NCBI RefSeq assembly: GCF_003367705.1
Contig: NZ_CP031425.1
Span: 1,054,001-1,118,000, forward strand
From: Microbacterium foliorum
GTDB lineage: Bacteria; Actinomycetota; Actinomycetes; Actinomycetales; Microbacteriaceae
Direction: 5' to 3'
DNA length: 64,000 bases
A model generated the notes under the pieces. It was not told the origin of the DNA. It ran no database searches and saw nothing but the letters and a program-made list of their open reading frames with translations. Shown here one piece after another: positions 7,599 through 16,015 of this stretch (its first letter is position 1; each line of letters opens with the position of its first letter). The translations under genes were made by a program, and so were the position numbers.

Positions 7599-8978
7599 AT
7601 GAGCGGGCAGTCACAGGATGGGTTCACCCCCACCGGAACCATCGCGACCACGGCCGATCGGCGCCGCGTCGTGTTCGCCACCGTCGTCGGCACCACGGTC
7701 GAGTGGTACGACTTCTTCATCTACGCCACGGCGGTCGGCCTGGTGTTCGGGCAGCTGTTCTTCGAGCCGCTCGGCGCGAACAGCGCGTTGATCGCCTTCG
7801 CGACAGTCGGCGTCAGCTTCCTCTTCCGCCCGCTGGGCGCATTCCTCGCCGGACACTACGGCGACAAGCTCGGGCGCAAGACAGTGCTCATGTGGACGCT
7901 GATCCTGATGGGTGCCGCCACGGCTCTCATCGGCATCCTGCCCACCTACGAGACGATCGGCATCACGGCGCCGATCCTGCTGGTGCTGCTGCGCATCATC
8001 CAGGGCATCTCGGCCGGTGGCGAGTGGGGCGGAGCGGTGCTGATGGCCGTCGAGCACGCTCCGAAGGCCAAGCGCGGGATCTTCGGCGCCTCGCCCCAGA
8101 TCGGCGTGCCGCTCGGACTGCTGCTCGCCTCGGGTGTCATGGCGCTCATGACCGCGATCGCGCCGGGCGACCAGTTCCTGCAATGGGGATGGCGTGTGCC
8201 GTTCCTGCTCAGCGTCGTGCTGATCCTCGTCGGCTACTACGTGCGCCGCAAGGTCGAGGAGAGCCCGGTCTTCATGGAGCTCGCCGAGCGCAAGGAGAAG
8301 GCGAGCATGCCGATCGTGCAGCTGTTCCGCAAGCACCTGCTGCTCGTGATCATCGCCGCCTTCGTGTTCGCCGGCAACAACGCCGTCGGCTACATGACCA
8401 CCGGCGGGTACATCCAGGGCTACGCCACGAACCCCGAGGGACCGATCGGGCTCGAGCGCGGGCCGGTGCTCGTGGCCGTCGCCGGGTCGGCGGTGACCTG
8501 GCTCCTGACGACCTTGCTCGCCGGTTGGCTCTCGGACCGCATCGGACGGCGGACCACGTACATCCTCGGCTGGGTGATGCAGCTCGTGGGCGTGTTCACG
8601 CTGTTCCCGCTGGTCAACACGGGCGAGATCGGCCTGCTCTTCGCCGGTCTCGCGATCCTCACGATCGGTCTCGGCTTCACCTACGGCCCGCAGGCGGCGC
8701 TGTACGCGGAGCTCTTCCCCGCCAGCATCCGCTTCTCCGGCGTCTCGATCTCGTACGCGATCGGAGCGATCGCCGGAGGGGCGTTCGCGCCGACCATCGC
8801 GACGGCGATCGTGCAGGCCACCGGGTCGACCCAGGCCGTCACCTGGTACCTCGCCGGCATGACGGGCCTCGGGCTCGTGGCCACGCTGCTGCTGCGCGAC
8901 CGGTCGGGGATCCCGCTCGGACCCGACCACGAGGAGGAGCAGTCGGTGAGCCCCGTTCGGGGTCTCGCCCGGGCCTGA
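7599..8978 (+). CDS. MHS-family MFS transporter, probable (hydroxy)phenylacetate permease
   Basis: This 459-residue secondary transporter has 12 predicted membrane helices. It belongs to the metabolite:H+ symporter branch of the MFS, shown by VEWYDFFIYATAVGLVFGQLFF in helix 1, the loop 2-3 signature GHYGDKLGRKTVLM, and RIIQGISAGGEWGGAVLMAVEHAP in helix 4. AAGGAG at 7585-7590 precedes the ATG by 8 bp. It diverges from the hpa operon, so its likely substrate is an aryl acetate such as 4-hydroxyphenylacetate or homoprotocatechuate. The substrate is inferred from context only. HpaX of enterobacteria does this job with an unrelated MFS subfamily. Confidence 0.85.
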   Translation: MSGQSQDGFTPTGTIATTADRRRVVFATVVGTTVEWYDFFIYATAVGLVFGQLFFEPLGANSALIAFATVGVSFLFRPLGAFLAGHYGDKLGRKTVLMWTLILMGAATALIGILPTYETIGITAPILLVLLRIIQGISAGGEWGGAVLMAVEHAPKAKRGIFGASPQIGVPLGLLLASGVMALMTAIAPGDQFLQWGWRVPFLLSVVLILVGYYVRRKVEESPVFMELAERKEKASMPIVQLFRKHLLLVIIAAFVFAGNNAVGYMTTGGYIQGYATNPEGPIGLERGPVLVAVAGSAVTWLLTTLLAGWLSDRIGRRTTYILGWVMQLVGVFTLFPLVNTGEIGLLFAGLAILTIGLGFTYGPQAALYAELFPASIRFSGVSISYAIGAIAGGAFAPTIATAIVQATGSTQAVTWYLAGMTGLGLVATLLLRDRSGIPLGPDHEEEQSVSPVRGLARA

Positions 8979-8998
8979 CGTCGGGCCCGCACCGTGTC

Positions 8999-9034
8999 GT
9001 GAGCGCATGCCCGCCGTCGCGGGCGTGCGCTCAC
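8999..9034. terminator. Bidirectional terminator between the permease and iclR genes
   Basis: A 16-bp stem (8999-9014 pairing with 9019-9034, one G-T wobble) closes a 4-nt loop, and it lies exactly between two convergent stop codons. No T tract follows on either strand, as is common in actinobacteria. Confidence 0.75.
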
Positions 9035-9045
9035 GCGCGCGGCGC

Positions 9046-9747
9046 TCAGCCCTCGAGGGCGTCGCGGATCGCGGATGCCGAGCGCGCGAGCCTCGCGGCG
9101 ATCTCGGCGTCGTCGTGATCGGTGGCGACATGCACCACCGCGATCGCGGCGGGGCGCTGTCCCCGCAGCGCGAGCGGCACCGCGACCGCCTGCACGGTGG
9201 GGATGACCTCGTCGTGGCTCGTCGCGTATCCGCGCGCCCTGGCAACGTCGACCTCGACGCGCAGCGCCGCACTCGCGGTCTCGGGCCAGTCCGCGGCGGG
9301 CAGCTGCGCGAGGATGGCCTTGCCCGGTGCGCCCACGATGACCGCATGCCGTGCTCCCGGTCTCTGGGCCACGCTCGCGATCGCGTGCCGCGGTTCGACG
9401 CTGGCCAGGGTGATGCAGTCGTCGCCGTCGAGCACGGCGAGGAAGCAGGTCATGCCCAGTTCGTTCGCGATCGCGGTGAGCTCCGGCAGGGCCTCGGCCT
9501 GGAGGTCGTGCGCGACCCCGGCGGCGAGTGCGGCCATGCGGGGGCCGAGGGTGACGGAACCCGAGCCGTCGCGCCCGATGAGCCTGTGGTCCTCGAGCGT
9601 GCGCAGCAGTCGGTAGGCGATCGAGCGGTGCACTCCCAGTGCGGCCGCGATCTCGTCGATCGTGAGCGGCGCTCTGGCGTCGGCGAGCAGCTCGAGGATG
9701 CGGATGCCGCGACTGAGCGTCTGCGAGGCGGGGGTGCCGTCGGCCAT
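9046..9747 (-). CDS. IclR-family transcriptional regulator
   Basis: This 233-residue regulator has an N-terminal winged helix (SQTLSRGIRILELLADARAPLTIDEIAAALGVHRSIAYRLLRTLEDHRLI, residues about 10-60) and a C-terminal GAF-like effector domain with GMTCFLAVLDGDDCITL and the HAVIVGAPGKAILAQLP segment typical of IclR proteins. The start is the ATG at 9747, preceded by GAGGGAG; longer versions would run through the operator repeats. It diverges from a flavin hydroxylase with a 154-bp shared region holding two tandem inverted repeats. It probably regulates itself and the hydroxylase in response to an aromatic acid, the usual role of PcaR/PobR/MhpR-type IclR members. Confidence 0.9.
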   Translation of the reverse strand: MADGTPASQTLSRGIRILELLADARAPLTIDEIAAALGVHRSIAYRLLRTLEDHRLIGRDGSGSVTLGPRMAALAAGVAHDLQAEALPELTAIANELGMTCFLAVLDGDDCITLASVEPRHAIASVAQRPGARHAVIVGAPGKAILAQLPAADWPETASAALRVEVDVARARGYATSHDEVIPTVQAVAVPLALRGQRPAAIAVVHVATDHDDAEIAARLARSASAIRDALEG

Positions 9748-9812
9748 GCGTGCGCTCCCTCGTGTCGCCGTGCGCGTTCCCTTGCGGTTCGGCACGGGCG
9801 TCCCTAAGCTGT

Positions 9813-9847
9813 GTTCAATAGTAGAACTGCGTGTTCGAATATAGAAC
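9813..9847. promoter_or_regulatory. Two tandem IclR operator-like inverted repeats
   Basis: GTTC-N7-GAAC occurs at 9813-9827 and again at 9833-9847. The two copies are offset by exactly 20 bp, about two helical turns, so both lie on the same face of the DNA. The repeats sit between the divergent IclR and hydroxylase genes and are AT-rich, unlike their surroundings. The upstream ATG at 9848 lies at the edge of this site, which argues for the hydroxylase start at 9902. Confidence 0.7.
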
Positions 9848-9901
9848 ATGCCGCGTGAGAGCGCAAGACCCGACAGTGACGTCCGGAAGGAATCGACGAC
9901 G

Positions 9902-11773
9902 ATGCAGTTCCACCACCACGGCTATGTCTCCGGAGACCCGAGGGTGAAGGATGCCGCGGGCATCGGCAGCGCCCGTCCGGCCGACCTCCCCGACGAGATC
10001 GACGTCCTCATCGTCGGCTCGGGTCCTGCCGGCATGCTGCTCGCCGCGCAGATGTCGCAGTACCCCGACGTGACCACCCGCATCATCGAGAAGCGCGACG
10101 GACGTCTCGTGCTGGGGCAGGCCGACGGCATCCAGCCGCGCAGCGTCGAGACGTTCCAGGCGTTCGGGTTCGCCGAACGCATCATCGCCGAGGCGTACAA
10201 CATCGGCTGGATGAACTTCTGGGGCCCCGACCCCGAGAACCCCGGCGAGATCGTCCGCACCTCGCGCACCGCCGACTACGCCTACGACATCTGCGAGTTC
10301 CCGCACCTGATCGTGAATCAGGCGCGCGTGCTCGACTACTTCGCCGAAGCCGCAGCGCACGGGCCGGGCCGCATCGCCCCCGACTACGGCGTCGAGTTCG
10401 CGGGGCTGACGATCCACGACGAAGGCGCGTATCCGGTCGAGGTCGCCGTGCGATACGTCACGGGCGAGCGCGCGGGCGAGGAGCGCACTCTGCGCGCGAA
10501 GTACGTGGTGGGGTGCGACGGTGCGCGCAGCGGCGTGCGTCAGGCGATCGGCCGTACGCATGTGGGCGCCAGCGCGGCGCACGCGTGGGGGGTCATGGAT
10601 GTGCTCGTGAACACCGACTTCCCCGACTGGCGCACCAAATGCGCCATCAACTCCGAGGCGGGGAACATCCTGCACATCCCGCGCGAGGGCGGCTACCTCA
10701 GCCGGATGTACATCGATCTCGGGGAGGTCGCCGACGATGACGACCACCGCGTGCGGCAGACGCCGGTCGAGGAGATCATCCGCCGGGCGAACGCGATCCT
10801 CAGCCCGTACACGCTCGATGTGAAGGAGGTCGCCTGGCACAGCGTCTACGAGGTCGGCCACCGCGTGACCGACGGTTTCGACGACGTCGCCGACGGCTCG
10901 GACCGGACGCCTCGTGTCTTCCTCACCGGCGATGCCTGCCACACCCACAGCGCCAAGGCCGGGCAGGGGATGAACGTCTCGATGCAGGACGGCTTCAACC
11001 TCGGCTGGAAGCTCGGGTCGGTCCTCTCCGGACGCGCCCCCGAGGCGCTGCTGTCGACGTACGGGGCCGAGCGCCGACCGGTCGCGCAGCAGCTGATCGA
11101 CTTCGACCGCGAGTGGTCGACGCTGATGGCCCGCAAGCCCTCGGAGATCACCGACCCCGGCGATCTGGCGACCTACTACCTCGCCACGGCGGAGTTCCCC
11201 TCCGGTTTCATGACGCAGTACACCTCGTCGATGATCACCGGCACACACGCGCACCAGGCGCTCGCGGCGGGCTTCCCGCTCGGCAAGCGCTTCAAGTCCG
11301 CAGAGGTCGTGCGCGTGGGCGACGGGAACGTCGTGCACCTCGGGCATCACGCCAGGGCCGACGGGCGGTGGCGCGTGTACGCGTTCGGCGGACGGGAGGC
11401 GTCCACGCTCGCGGCGTGGGCCGCGGAGGCGGCCCCGGTGTTCGCGCGCTTCACTCCCGAGGGTGCCGACGAGGATGCGGTGTTCGACGTCAAGGCGATC
11501 TACCAGCAGCCATACGAACAGGTCGAGGTCACGTCCGCCCCCGCGCTCTTCCAGCCTCAGACCGGCCCGCTCGGGCTCACCGACTGGGAGAAGGTCTACG
11601 CGGCAGGACCCTCGAAGTGGACGGAGACCGACATCTTCGCGGCGCGTGAGCTGTCGCGGGACGGCGTGGTCGTGGTGGTGCGGCCGGACCAGTACGTCGC
11701 GGCGATCCTGCCGCTGGACGGGGTCGACGAGCTGGCCGCCTTCTTCGACGGAGCGCTGCTGACGGTCCGGTGA
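9902..11773 (+). CDS. FAD-dependent aromatic hydroxylase (phenol 2-monooxygenase / 3-hydroxybenzoate 4-monooxygenase type)
   Basis: This 623-residue class A flavoprotein monooxygenase uses NAD(P)H and O2 to add an ortho hydroxyl to a phenolic ring. Domains in order: a Rossmann FAD fold (DVLIVGSGPAGMLLAAQM, about residue 37), the YVVGCDGARS motif (about 205), FLTGDACHTHSAKAGQGMNVSMQDGFNLGWKLG (FAD ribityl site, about 340), and a C-terminal thioredoxin-like phenol hydroxylase dimerisation domain (residues about 440-620). Length and domain order match MobA and phenol hydroxylase. The start is the ATG at 9902 with GGAAGGA upstream. The substrate is not determined by sequence. Proximity to the hpa cluster makes a hydroxyphenylacetate or hydroxybenzoate plausible. 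Confidence 0.85.
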   Translation: MQFHHHGYVSGDPRVKDAAGIGSARPADLPDEIDVLIVGSGPAGMLLAAQMSQYPDVTTRIIEKRDGRLVLGQADGIQPRSVETFQAFGFAERIIAEAYNIGWMNFWGPDPENPGEIVRTSRTADYAYDICEFPHLIVNQARVLDYFAEAAAHGPGRIAPDYGVEFAGLTIHDEGAYPVEVAVRYVTGERAGEERTLRAKYVVGCDGARSGVRQAIGRTHVGASAAHAWGVMDVLVNTDFPDWRTKCAINSEAGNILHIPREGGYLSRMYIDLGEVADDDDHRVRQTPVEEIIRRANAILSPYTLDVKEVAWHSVYEVGHRVTDGFDDVADGSDRTPRVFLTGDACHTHSAKAGQGMNVSMQDGFNLGWKLGSVLSGRAPEALLSTYGAERRPVAQQLIDFDREWSTLMARKPSEITDPGDLATYYLATAEFPSGFMTQYTSSMITGTHAHQALAAGFPLGKRFKSAEVVRVGDGNVVHLGHHARADGRWRVYAFGGREASTLAAWAAEAAPVFARFTPEGADEDAVFDVKAIYQQPYEQVEVTSAPALFQPQTGPLGLTDWEKVYAAGPSKWTETDIFAARELSRDGVVVVVRPDQYVAAILPLDGVDELAAFFDGALLTVR

Positions 11774-11780
11774 GGACATC

Positions 11781-11802
11781 CGGCATGACACGTGTCATGC
11801 CG
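11781..11802. promoter_or_regulatory. Perfect 22-bp palindrome upstream of the ABC exporter
   Basis: Each half is CGGCATGACAC or its complement, with no central gap. It lies 7 bp after the hydroxylase stop and 54 bp before the ABC gene start. With no loop and no T tract it looks more like a dimer binding site than a terminator. The nearby NarL-type response regulator is a candidate ligand, but a hairpin terminating the hydroxylase mRNA cannot be excluded. Confidence 0.5.
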
Positions 11803-11856
11803 AGGAGATGACACCGCCCTCCGGTCGGATCCTCGTCGCCCGACGAGGCTGGAGAC

Positions 11857-12849
11857 ATGAACAACTCCTCCGTGCAGAGCTCGGCGACGCGGGTCACCGC
11901 GCGACCGGCCTCCGCTGCACTGCCCGATGAGGCTTCCCTGACCGATGATCCTGTCGTGCTCGAACTGCGGGCCGTCGAGCGGCACTTCGGCACCGGCGAC
12001 CGTCGCGTGCAGGCCGTCGACCGGGTGGACCTCTCCGTCCGGCGCGGCGAGGTCGTCGCCCTGCTGGGGCCGAACGGCGCAGGCAAGACGACGACGCTCG
12101 ACATGCTGCTCGGACTCACCGAGCCCAGCAGCGGCACCGTCCGGGTTCTCGGGGTGACACCGGAGCGTGCCACGTCGACCGGAGCGATCGGCGCGGTGCT
12201 GCAGACCGGCGGGCTGCTCGGAGACCTGACCGTCGGGGAGACCGTGCGCCTCATCGCGTCGCTGTACGGCGCCGATGCTCTCGGCCGTGTCGACGACGTC
12301 ATGGCGCGAGCCGACCTCGACCACCTCGCCCGACGTCGGGTGTCGAAGTGCTCCGGGGGCGAGCAGCAGCGGGTGAAGTTCGCCCTCGCGATGGTGTCGG
12401 ACCCCGACATCCTCGTGCTCGACGAGCCGACCGCAGGCATGGACGTCACCGCCCGCCGGCACTTCTGGGACGCGATGCGCGCTGATGCTGACGCGGGGCG
12501 GACCATCATCTTCGCCACCCACTACCTGGAGGAGGCGGAGCAGTTCGCCCGCCGGACCGTCGTGATGCATCGTGGCGCGGTCGTCGCGGACGCGCCGACG
12601 GCGCTCCTGCGCGCCAGCCTGGGCGAGCGCACCGTCTCGGCGACGGTGGACGCGGCATCCGAGGATCTCGTCGCGATGCTCCGCGCGACCGACGGCGTCA
12701 TCGATCTGCGGATCGACGGCGATCGGCTCAGCCTGCGGGCCACCGATTCGGATGCCGCCGCCCGGACGCTGCTCGACGCCGGCGCTCACGATCTCGAGAT
12801 CGCCGCCCCCACGCTCGAAACCGCCTTCACCGCTCTGACGGAGGACTGA
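11857..12849 (+). CDS. ABC transporter ATP-binding protein (DrrA-like exporter)
   Basis: This 330-residue ATPase has Walker A GPNGAGKTTTLD (about residue 70), the Q loop, signature CSGGEQQRVKFALAMV, Walker B ILVLDEPTAGMD and H-loop FATHYLEEAE. A C-terminal extension of about 90 residues is typical of drug-exporter ATPases of the DrrA/CcmA type. It energises the ABC-2 permease that begins 1 bp after its stop. The neighbouring histidine kinase and response regulator form the usual actinobacterial layout of a stress- or antibiotic-responsive exporter. The substrate is unknown. Confidence 0.92.
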   Translation: MNNSSVQSSATRVTARPASAALPDEASLTDDPVVLELRAVERHFGTGDRRVQAVDRVDLSVRRGEVVALLGPNGAGKTTTLDMLLGLTEPSSGTVRVLGVTPERATSTGAIGAVLQTGGLLGDLTVGETVRLIASLYGADALGRVDDVMARADLDHLARRRVSKCSGGEQQRVKFALAMVSDPDILVLDEPTAGMDVTARRHFWDAMRADADAGRTIIFATHYLEEAEQFARRTVVMHRGAVVADAPTALLRASLGERTVSATVDAASEDLVAMLRATDGVIDLRIDGDRLSLRATDSDAAARTLLDAGAHDLEIAAPTLETAFTALTED

Positions 12850-12850
12850 C

Positions 12851-13606
12851 ATGCTCGTCTCACCCACCATGCTGCGCATCGAAGGCGTCCGCCAGTTGCG
12901 CAACCCCTACACGCTCGCGTTCACGCTGGCCATGCCGGTCGCGATGTACCTCCTGTTCGGTGCCGGCATGGGCTATGGCACGCAGTCGGCCGGCAACGGG
13001 AACGTCTCCTTCTACGTGATGACCTCGATGGCGGCGTACGGCACGGCCGTCGCGATGAGTTCGCTGACCTCGCTGGCAGCGACCGAGGCGAAGCAGGGCT
13101 GGGGACGTCAGCTCGCGATGACACCGATGACCACGCTCGGCTACGCCATGACGAAACTGCTCACCTCCGTCGCCTTCGCAGCTCTGGCGCTGGTGGCGGT
13201 CTGCACAGCAGGAATGATGACCGGAGCCCGCGTCGACGACCTGTGGCGGTGGGGTGCGACGGCGGCGATCGTCCTCGGGCTCGGCCTGATGTACGGACTG
13301 TACGGGCTCGGCGTCGGGCTGTTCTTCAGCTCGGATTCGGCGGCGGCGCTCGCCTCGATCACGATGACGTTCTTCGCGTTCTTCGGCAACGTGTTCATGC
13401 CGCTCGACGGGGTCATGCTCGACATCGCACGATTCACGCCGCTCTACGGCTTCGTGGCGCTCGCCCGGTGGCCCCTCACCGACGGAGTGCTCACGACCGG
13501 GCAGACCGATCAGCTGTGGATGCTGTTCCTCAACGTCGCCGTCTGGCTCGCGCTCTTCGCGGTGCTGGTGATGATGGGAATGAGACGATCGCGGGCGCGG
13601 CAGTAG
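12851..13606 (+). CDS. ABC-2 type transporter permease
   Basis: This 251-residue integral membrane protein has about six hydrophobic segments: TLAFTLAMPVAMYLLFGAGMG, TAVAMSSLTSLAA, VAFAALALVAVCTAG, AAIVLGLGLMYGLYGLGVGLFF, a segment with FFAFFGNVFMPLDG, and a C-terminal VAVWLALFAVLVMMGM. The fold and position fit the membrane partner of the preceding ATPase. The gene starts 1 bp after the ATPase stop, so the pair is co-translated. The short basic tail is cytoplasmic. Confidence 0.9.
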   Translation: MLVSPTMLRIEGVRQLRNPYTLAFTLAMPVAMYLLFGAGMGYGTQSAGNGNVSFYVMTSMAAYGTAVAMSSLTSLAATEAKQGWGRQLAMTPMTTLGYAMTKLLTSVAFAALALVAVCTAGMMTGARVDDLWRWGATAAIVLGLGLMYGLYGLGVGLFFSSDSAAALASITMTFFAFFGNVFMPLDGVMLDIARFTPLYGFVALARWPLTDGVLTTGQTDQLWMLFLNVAVWLALFAVLVMMGMRRSRARQ

Positions 13607-13633
13607 CCGCAAGCACGACAGTAGGTTGGAGCG

Positions 13634-14872
13634 ATGACGCAACGATCGACGCGAGAGACCCCGAACGCCGCCGGGGTCTCTCGCGACGCGGTCCGCGACG
13701 CCGCGGGATTCGCCGCCGCGGGTGTGCCGCCTGCGGCCTGGGCGGCTCCCGGTGCCCGGCGGGCGCACGCCACCGGCAAGGATCCGTGGGCGCGGTTCGG
13801 CTGGCTGATGGCCGTGATCTGGCTCGTCTTCCTCGTGTATCCGGTGATCGCGCTCGTGCGCTCCGAGGCCCAGATCGCCTGGGTCGTGGCGGGGTGGGTC
13901 GCGCTGGTGGCGTTCGTCGTGCTGTACGTCACCGGCTTCCTGCACGGCATGCGCGGCGGCGGAGGGCTGGGGCGCACGCCGTCGAGGCGTCAGTGGCTCA
14001 CCTTCATCGCCCTCATCGCGTGCGTCCTCGTCTCGGTGCCCGCGGAGGGCGGATCCGCGCTCAGCTTCCTGCCGTTCCTCATGTCCTTCGCCTCGTACGG
14101 ACTGACGCGGGTCTGGCACTGGATCACCACGATCGCGGCGGTCGCGCTCACGGCCGTCTGCGTGTTCCTGCTGCCGGGAGGGATGACCTACCTCTCGGTG
14201 CTGGCGATCGTCGCGCTGCTCGGCGTGGTGAACACGGTCTCCACATGGCTCATCCTGCGCTCCGCCGAGGCGGAGCGGCTCGGTCTGGAGCTGGCGACCA
14301 GCGAGGGTCGCGAAGCCCTCGCGCGCGACGTGCACGATCTGATCGGACATTCGCTCACGGTGGTCGGCCTCAAGGCGCAGCTGGTGCGTCGGCTTCTGGA
14401 CTCCGACCCTGAGCGCGCCAAGGCCGAGCTCGCCGACATCGAGCGGCTCACGGCGGAAGCGATCGCCGGGGTGCGGTCGACCGTGTCGGGTGCCCGGACC
14501 ACGACGCTGGTCGAGCAGCTGGCCTCCTCGCGCGACTCGTTCCGTGCGGCGGACATCGAGGTGCAGGTCGACGGGGACCCGAGCGCGCTGTCGCCGGTGC
14601 AGGCGATCACCGCGAGCTGGATCCTGCGAGAGGCCACGACCAACACCCTCCGGCACTCGCGTGCGCGCACGGTGCGCGTGCAGTTGTCGTCGGGCCGGAT
14701 GGTCGTCGAAGACGACGGAGTGGGCATCGGAGCGGGAGACGGCGGCGCCGACGGCGAGGGGAACGGCGTGCGGGGGATGCGCGACCGCGCCGCGGCGGCA
14801 GGTGCCGCCTTGGCGCTGGGAGCCGCCGATGCCGCGGGCGGCACGGGGACGCGCGTGGAGCTGACGTGGTGA
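13634..14872 (+). CDS. Sensor histidine kinase (NarL-partner, DesK/LiaS-like)
   Basis: This 412-residue kinase has an N-terminal cytoplasmic Ala/Pro-rich stretch, then about six membrane helices (residues 55-210). A HisKA_3 dimerisation domain follows, with the phosphorylated His at residue 234 (ALARDVHDLIGHSLTVVGLKAQ), and an HATPase domain with the N box (WILREATTNTLRHS) and G1 box (VEDDGVGIG). No extracellular sensor domain is visible, so it probably senses within the membrane or through the ABC exporter next to it. It lies 27 bp after the permease and overlaps the response regulator by 4 bp. Confidence 0.92.
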   Translation: MTQRSTRETPNAAGVSRDAVRDAAGFAAAGVPPAAWAAPGARRAHATGKDPWARFGWLMAVIWLVFLVYPVIALVRSEAQIAWVVAGWVALVAFVVLYVTGFLHGMRGGGGLGRTPSRRQWLTFIALIACVLVSVPAEGGSALSFLPFLMSFASYGLTRVWHWITTIAAVALTAVCVFLLPGGMTYLSVLAIVALLGVVNTVSTWLILRSAEAERLGLELATSEGREALARDVHDLIGHSLTVVGLKAQLVRRLLDSDPERAKAELADIERLTAEAIAGVRSTVSGARTTTLVEQLASSRDSFRAADIEVQVDGDPSALSPVQAITASWILREATTNTLRHSRARTVRVQLSSGRMVVEDDGVGIGAGDGGADGEGNGVRGMRDRAAAAGAALALGAADAAGGTGTRVELTW

Positions 14873-15498
14873 GCGCAGCGGATGCCGTCGGAGAGATCCG
14901 CCTGCTGATCGCCGACGACCAGGCGCTCGTGCGCGGTGCGCTCGGGGCTCTCCTCGACCTCGAGTCCGACCTCACCGTGGTCGGAATGGCGTCCGATGGA
15001 GCCGAAGCGGTGCAGCGTGCGGGGGAGCTGCGGCCGGACGTGTGTCTGATGGACATCCAGATGCCGGGTATGGACGGCGTCGAGGCGACGCGGCGCATCC
15101 GTGAGACGAGCCCGGCGACCCGGGTGCTCGTCGTGACGACCTTCGCACGCCCCGGCTACCTGCGCGCGGCCCTGGACGCCGGTGCGAGCGGGTTCATCGT
15201 CAAGGACACCCCTGCCGAGCAGCTCGCCGAAGCCGTCCGCCGGGTGCGATCAGGACTTCGGGTCCTGGATCCCGTGCTCGCCGCCGACAGCCTGTTCGAT
15301 GGTGCGAATCCCCTGAGCGACCGCGAGCGGCAGGTGCTGCGGCTCGCGGCGGACGGGCGTTCGGCCGCGGCGATCGCCGCCGAGGTGTTCCTCTCGGCGG
15401 GGACCGTGCGCAATCATCTCTCCGCGGCGATCGGCAAGACCGGCGCGGCGAATCGGGCGCAGGCGGTGCGGATCGCCCTCGACAAGGGGTGGATCTGA
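14869..15498 (+). CDS. NarL/FixJ-family response regulator
   Basis: This regulator of about 209 residues has a receiver domain with acidic pair DD at 16-17, phospho-acceptor Asp 62 (DVCLMDIQMPGMDG), and conserved Thr and Lys (VVTTFARPGY, FIVKDTPAEQL). A C-terminal LuxR-type helix-turn-helix follows (NPLSDRERQVLRLAADGRSAAAIAAEVFLSAGTVRNHLSAAIGKTGAANRAQAVRIA). GTG at 14869 is preferred because it overlaps the kinase stop as GTGA and has GGAG 8 bp upstream; a GTG at 14866 is possible. It probably controls the upstream ABC exporter. Confidence 0.92.
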   Translation: MSAADAVGEIRLLIADDQALVRGALGALLDLESDLTVVGMASDGAEAVQRAGELRPDVCLMDIQMPGMDGVEATRRIRETSPATRVLVVTTFARPGYLRAALDAGASGFIVKDTPAEQLAEAVRRVRSGLRVLDPVLAADSLFDGANPLSDRERQVLRLAADGRSAAAIAAEVFLSAGTVRNHLSAAIGKTGAANRAQAVRIALDKGWI

Positions 15499-15609
15499 GG
15501 GCGTCGACGAACGCGCGTCTGCCGCTGCGACATGCGCTGGTGGGATGTCGGCGGTGCGGCGTACCGTGAACGCGGATGGGTCGACGGTGCCCACCAGGAG
15601 GAGTGCGCG

Positions 15610-15984
15610 ATGGACTGGAAGATCGAACTCATCTTCGTGCCGGTGGCCGATGTCGACAGGGCGAAGGACTTCTACGTGAAGATCGGCTTCACCGCCGATC
15701 ACGACCAGACGCCTGTCGAGGGCCTGCGCTTCGTGCAGATGACGCCACCGGGATCCGCGTGCTCGATCGCGTTCGGCACCGGTCTCGGGATCGCGCTCGA
15801 GCCGGGGCAGCAGAACACCATCCAGGTGGTCGTGCCGGATGCCGACGAGGCGCTCGCGCACCTGCGCGGTGTCGGCGTCGAGGCGAGCGGGGTCGACGAC
15901 CAGGACTGGGGCCGGTTCGTGACGTTCGACGACCCCGACGGCAATACCTGGACGCTGCAGGAGCTGCCGGACTACGGCGGCTGA
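15610..15984 (+). CDS. VOC/glyoxalase superfamily protein
   Basis: This 124-residue single-domain protein has the beta-alpha-beta-beta-beta pattern of the vicinal oxygen chelate fold (IELIFVPVADVDRAKDFYVKIGF, then RFVTFDDPDGNTWTLQELP). The C-terminal DPDGN turn and Gln-Glu pair resemble bleomycin-resistance and glyoxalase I-like proteins. AGGAGG lies 7 bp before the ATG. The substrate is unknown. The gene is monocistronic and ends at a hairpin. Confidence 0.85.
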   Translation: MDWKIELIFVPVADVDRAKDFYVKIGFTADHDQTPVEGLRFVQMTPPGSACSIAFGTGLGIALEPGQQNTIQVVVPDADEALAHLRGVGVEASGVDDQDWGRFVTFDDPDGNTWTLQELPDYGG

Positions 15985-15987
15985 CGG

Positions 15988-16015
15988 CGCGAACCTGCCG
16001 GGGGAATGGTTCGCG
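15988..16015. terminator. Terminator hairpin between the VOC and lipoprotein genes
   Basis: An 8-bp stem CGCGAACC/GGTTCGCG closes a 12-nt loop and lies between convergent stop codons. No T tract is seen. Confidence 0.6.

Noticed and set aside
9848..11773. Longer hydroxylase starting at the ATG at 9848
   Set aside because: That ATG touches the second operator repeat and lacks a ribosome site; the ATG at 9902 has GGAAGGA upstream and begins the conserved region sooner.
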